Shown: positions 14,254-16,584 of the stretch, piece after piece
Layout of the letters: the number at the start of each line of letters is the position of its first letter
How positions within the stretch are numbered: the stretch's first letter is position 1
Assembly: GCA_007130745.1 (NCBI GenBank)
Contig: SLRW01000088.1
Location: forward strand, 1 to 16,584
Length of the DNA: 16,584 nt
From: Gammaproteobacteria bacterium
GTDB lineage: Bacteria > Pseudomonadota > Gammaproteobacteria > UBA5335 > SLRW01
Direction: 5' to 3'
Position numbers and translations under genes: made by a program
The notes under the pieces: model-generated
Seen by the model: the letters and a program-made list of their open reading frames with translations, nothing else
Databases searched by the model: none
What the model was told of the DNA's origin: nothing

Positions 14254-15972
14254 ATGCAGCTGTCCCGCTTTCACCTTGGCACAACCCGGGAAACCCCCGC
14301 CGCCGCTGAAATCATCAGCCATCAGTTAATGTTGCGCTCGGGCATGATACGTCGCCTGGCCTCCGGCCTGTATACCTGGATGCCATTGGGCTGGCGCGTA
14401 CTGCGCAAGGTCGAAAACATCGTGCGCGAGGAAATGGACCGCAGCGGCGCGCTGGAGTTGCATATGCCCATGGTGCAGCCGGCCGAGCTGTGGCAGGAAT
14501 CCGGGCGCTGGGACAAATACGGCGCCGAATTGCTGCGCCTGCACGACCGTCACGAGCGTGATTTCTGCCTCGGGCCCACCCACGAGGAAGTCATCACGGA
14601 CGTCTTTCGCAACGAAATCCGCAGCTACCGCCAGCTACCGGTAAATTTCTACCAGATCCAGACCAAGTTCCGGGACGAAATCCGGCCGCGCTTCGGTGTC
14701 ATGCGGGCGCGTGAATTCCTCATGAAAGACGCCTACTCCTTCCACCTCGACCCCGACTGCCTGGCCGCCACCTACGAGCTTATGTACCGCACCTACAGCC
14801 GCATTTTCGAGCGTTGCGGCCTGCACTTCCGCGCGGTCGAAGCCGATACCGGCAACATCGGCGGCAGCACCTCGCACGAATTTCATGTGCTGGCCGACTC
14901 CGGCGAGGACGCCATCGCTTTCTCCAGCGACAGCGACTATGCCGCCAACGTCGAACTCGCCGAAGCCCTCGCCCCCGGCGATGAAGCGCCGGCGCCAGCC
15001 GAGCAGATGCGCCTGGTGGACACGCCCGGCGCGCGCAGCATCGAAGACCTGGTGCGCGACTACAAACTGCCCGTGGAAAAAACCGTCAAGACACTGATCG
15101 TGCGGGCCAGTGACGGCGGCCTGATCGCCCTGATCGTGCGCGGCGACCACACTCTCAATGATATCAAGGCCACCCGCCTGCCACAGGTGGCCGATGAGTT
15201 TGAGCTGGCCGATGAAGCCGAAATCCGCAAGGTCATCGGCGCCGGCCCCGGCTCGCTGGGCCCGGTCAAGCTGCCCATCCCCTGCATTGTCGACCGCGCG
15301 GTAGCGGTGATGAGCGACTTTGCCGGCGGCGCCAACAGCGACGACAAGCATTACTTCGGTATCAACTGGGGACGTGACGTCGAGCTGCCCGAAGTCGCCG
15401 ACCTGCGCGAGGTGGTCGCCGGCGATCCCAGCCCGGACGGCCATGGCCAACTGGACATTGCCCGCGGCATCGAGGTGGGGCATATCTTCCAGCTCGGCAC
15501 CGGCTACAGCGAGGCCATGCAGGCCACCGTCACCGACGAACAGGGCCGCGAGCAGCCCGCCGTGATGGGCTGTTACGGCATTGGCGTCTCCCGCGTGGTC
15601 GCCGCCGCCATAGAACAAAACCATGACGAACAGGGCATTATCTGGCCCACCCCCATCGCCCCCTTCCAGCTCGCCCTGTGCCCGATCAACTTCGGCAAGT
15701 CCGCCCGGGTGCGCGAAGCGGCGCTGGCGCTGTATCAACAACTCACCGAAGCAGGACTTGAAGTGCTGCTGGATGACCGCGGCCTGCGCCCAGGCGCCAT
15801 GTTTGCCGACATGGAACTCATCGGCACTCCCCACCGGCTGGTGATCAGCGAACGCGGGCTGGATGAAGGCACACTGGAATATCGCGGCCGCCGCGACAGT
15901 GAAGCCACCACCCGCCCCCGGGATGAATTGCTGCAATGGCTGACGCAACAGATTCGCGCCGAACTCGGCTGA
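14254..15972 (+). CDS. proS: Prolyl-tRNA synthetase (bacterial type, with editing domain)
   Basis: Charges tRNA-Pro with proline in the cytosol and clears mischarged Ala-tRNA-Pro. The 572 residues equal E. coli ProS. Class II motif 1 lies at about 60-75 (MPMVQPAELWQESGRW follows), motif 2 is FRDEIRPRFGVMRAREF (139-155), and motif 3 is GCYGIGVSRVVAA (439-451). Between motifs 2 and 3 lies the inserted editing domain (about 220-405), with the editing-site Lys279 in VEKTVKTL. The anticodon-binding domain (about 470-572) closes the protein. MQLSRFHLGTTRETPAAAE is the conserved start; upstream in-frame codons to 14125 have no family match. The ribosome binding site is weak (GGAT nine bases before the ATG). 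Its last 37 bp overlap the next gene. Confidence 0.97.
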   Translation: MQLSRFHLGTTRETPAAAEIISHQLMLRSGMIRRLASGLYTWMPLGWRVLRKVENIVREEMDRSGALELHMPMVQPAELWQESGRWDKYGAELLRLHDRHERDFCLGPTHEEVITDVFRNEIRSYRQLPVNFYQIQTKFRDEIRPRFGVMRAREFLMKDAYSFHLDPDCLAATYELMYRTYSRIFERCGLHFRAVEADTGNIGGSTSHEFHVLADSGEDAIAFSSDSDYAANVELAEALAPGDEAPAPAEQMRLVDTPGARSIEDLVRDYKLPVEKTVKTLIVRASDGGLIALIVRGDHTLNDIKATRLPQVADEFELADEAEIRKVIGAGPGSLGPVKLPIPCIVDRAVAVMSDFAGGANSDDKHYFGINWGRDVELPEVADLREVVAGDPSPDGHGQLDIARGIEVGHIFQLGTGYSEAMQATVTDEQGREQPAVMGCYGIGVSRVVAAAIEQNHDEQGIIWPTPIAPFQLALCPINFGKSARVREAALALYQQLTEAGLEVLLDDRGLRPGAMFADMELIGTPHRLVISERGLDEGTLEYRGRRDSEATTRPRDELLQWLTQQIRAELG

Positions 15973-16562
15973 CACGCCGCTGGCCGGCGTTGACAGCCCT
16001 GCTGGCCGGCCTGGCGCCGGCCGGTATGATATCGCCCACCGGCGCCCAGGACGTGGGCGAAGCCCCGCCCAGCCCCGAACTGCGCCAGGCCGTGATGGCC
16101 GCGATGGACGCCGACGACGGTTTCAGGGATCGCTACGCCGCGGAAGTCTGGCTGGCCGACAACTCAAACCGCCTTTCCCCTTTTATTGACGACCCCGGGG
16201 AACGCCTGGATTTGCTGAGGGCAATTTACCGGGAAGCGCGCAAGGCCGATCTGCAACCGGAACTGGTACTGGCCGTAATCGAAGTGGAAAGCGCCTTTGA
16301 GCGTTTCGCCATATCCGTGGTCGGCGCCCGTGGCCTGATGCAGGTCATGCCCTTCTGGCTGGACGAAATCGGCCGCCCCGATGACAACCTGTTCCACATC
16401 GACACCAACCTGCGCATGGGTTGCACCATCCTGCGCCATTACCTGGACAAGGAAAACGGCGACCTGATCCGGGCACTGGCCCGCTACAACGGCAGCCTCG
16501 GCCGTCATGACTACCCCCTCAGGGTGCTCCGCGCCCTCAACGGCCGTTGGGCGCCAAACTAG
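15936..16562 (+). CDS. Small lytic transglycosylase (SLT domain), probably exported
   Basis: Predicted peptidoglycan lytic transglycosylase, which cleaves MurNAc-GlcNAc bonds with anhydro-product formation. The 208 residues start with a basic, then hydrophobic, segment (RRTRLTRRWPALTALLAG, 8-25) and a possible signal cleavage near PTGA-QD, so it probably acts in the periplasm. The SLT fold runs from about 100. It has VIEVESAF with the catalytic Glu118-Ser119, GARGLMQVMP (129-138), a NLRMGCTILRHYL helix and ARYNGS (182-187). The ATG at 15936 lies inside the end of proS in another frame. It is preferred because the next ATG (16026) would remove the export signal. No clear ribosome binding site is visible, so translation may depend on proS. 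Confidence 0.85.
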   Translation: MADATDSRRTRLTRRWPALTALLAGLAPAGMISPTGAQDVGEAPPSPELRQAVMAAMDADDGFRDRYAAEVWLADNSNRLSPFIDDPGERLDLLRAIYREARKADLQPELVLAVIEVESAFERFAISVVGARGLMQVMPFWLDEIGRPDDNLFHIDTNLRMGCTILRHYLDKENGDLIRALARYNGSLGRHDYPLRVLRALNGRWAPN

Positions 16563-16567
16563 CTCCG

Positions 16568-16584
16568 GCCCCGCTTCGCGGGGC
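16568..16584 (+). terminator. Terminator hairpin after the transglycosylase gene (cut by window edge)
   Basis: GCCCCGC (16568-16574), a TTC loop and GCGGGGC (16578-16584) form a perfect 7-bp GC stem just after the stop codon. Any T-tract lies beyond the window, so the call rests on the stem and position only. Confidence 0.6.

Noticed and set aside
14635..15975. A 446-codon open frame on the minus strand opposite proS
   Set aside because: It is antisense to a full-length, motif-complete proS, shows no recognisable family, and its composition (Gly/Ala/Asp/Val rich) is what the reverse of a GC-rich coding frame gives.

Overview
The window comes from the chromosome of a moderately GC-rich gammaproteobacterium. 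The protein families point there: a FimV/HubP-type LysM protein, a 529-residue RF3, class I-type IlvC of 338 residues, IlvN of 163 residues, and a 572-residue bacterial ProS with an inserted editing domain. The order leuC-leuD-leuB-asd-fimV with a divergent LysR gene, and ilvB-ilvN-ilvC followed by pssA, are both arrangements known from Pseudomonas and related non-enteric gammaproteobacteria. Finding both blocks side by side is not the Pseudomonas layout. I cannot name the genus. I see no phage, transposase, integron, CRISPR or RNA gene; this is a housekeeping region.

Layout. Positions 1-5194 (minus strand) hold leuC, leuD, leuB, asd and the 5' part of fimV, which runs off the left edge. leuC and leuD overlap. 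leuD and leuB are separated by a strong 18-bp perfect inverted repeat. Positions 5195-5310 are a compact divergent promoter region shared with a LysR-type regulator on the plus strand. That regulator runs tail-to-tail into prfC and overlaps it by 13 bp. Positions 6174-10581 (minus) carry psd-like, pssA, a family 4 uracil-DNA glycosylase, rimI and prfC. Positions 10658-14017 (minus) carry ilvB, ilvN and ilvC, closed by a 16-bp-stem terminator after ilvC and interrupted by a terminator-like hairpin just before ilvC. From 14254 the plus strand carries proS and a small lytic transglycosylase that overlaps its end; a terminator hairpin sits at the window edge.

How the genes work together. IlvB/IlvN (acetohydroxyacid synthase) and IlvC (ketol-acid reductoisomerase) perform the shared early steps of valine, leucine and isoleucine synthesis. 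LeuC/LeuD (isopropylmalate isomerase) and LeuB (isopropylmalate dehydrogenase) perform the last leucine-specific steps before transamination. leuA, ilvD and ilvE are absent from the window. Asd feeds lysine, threonine, methionine and isoleucine synthesis. PssA makes phosphatidylserine. The next enzyme would be a decarboxylase, but the psd-like gene appears to lack the histidine and the self-cleaving serine that the family needs.

The observations most worth a second look are these: the psd-like protein with apparently lost catalytic residues; an N-terminal peptide on the uracil-DNA glycosylase that resembles the clamp-loader-binding peptide of DNA polymerase III psi (HolD), in the slot beside rimI where enterics carry holD; the leuD-leuB palindrome; and the structured leader and intra-operon hairpin of the ilv operon. 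No wholly new multi-gene system is apparent.
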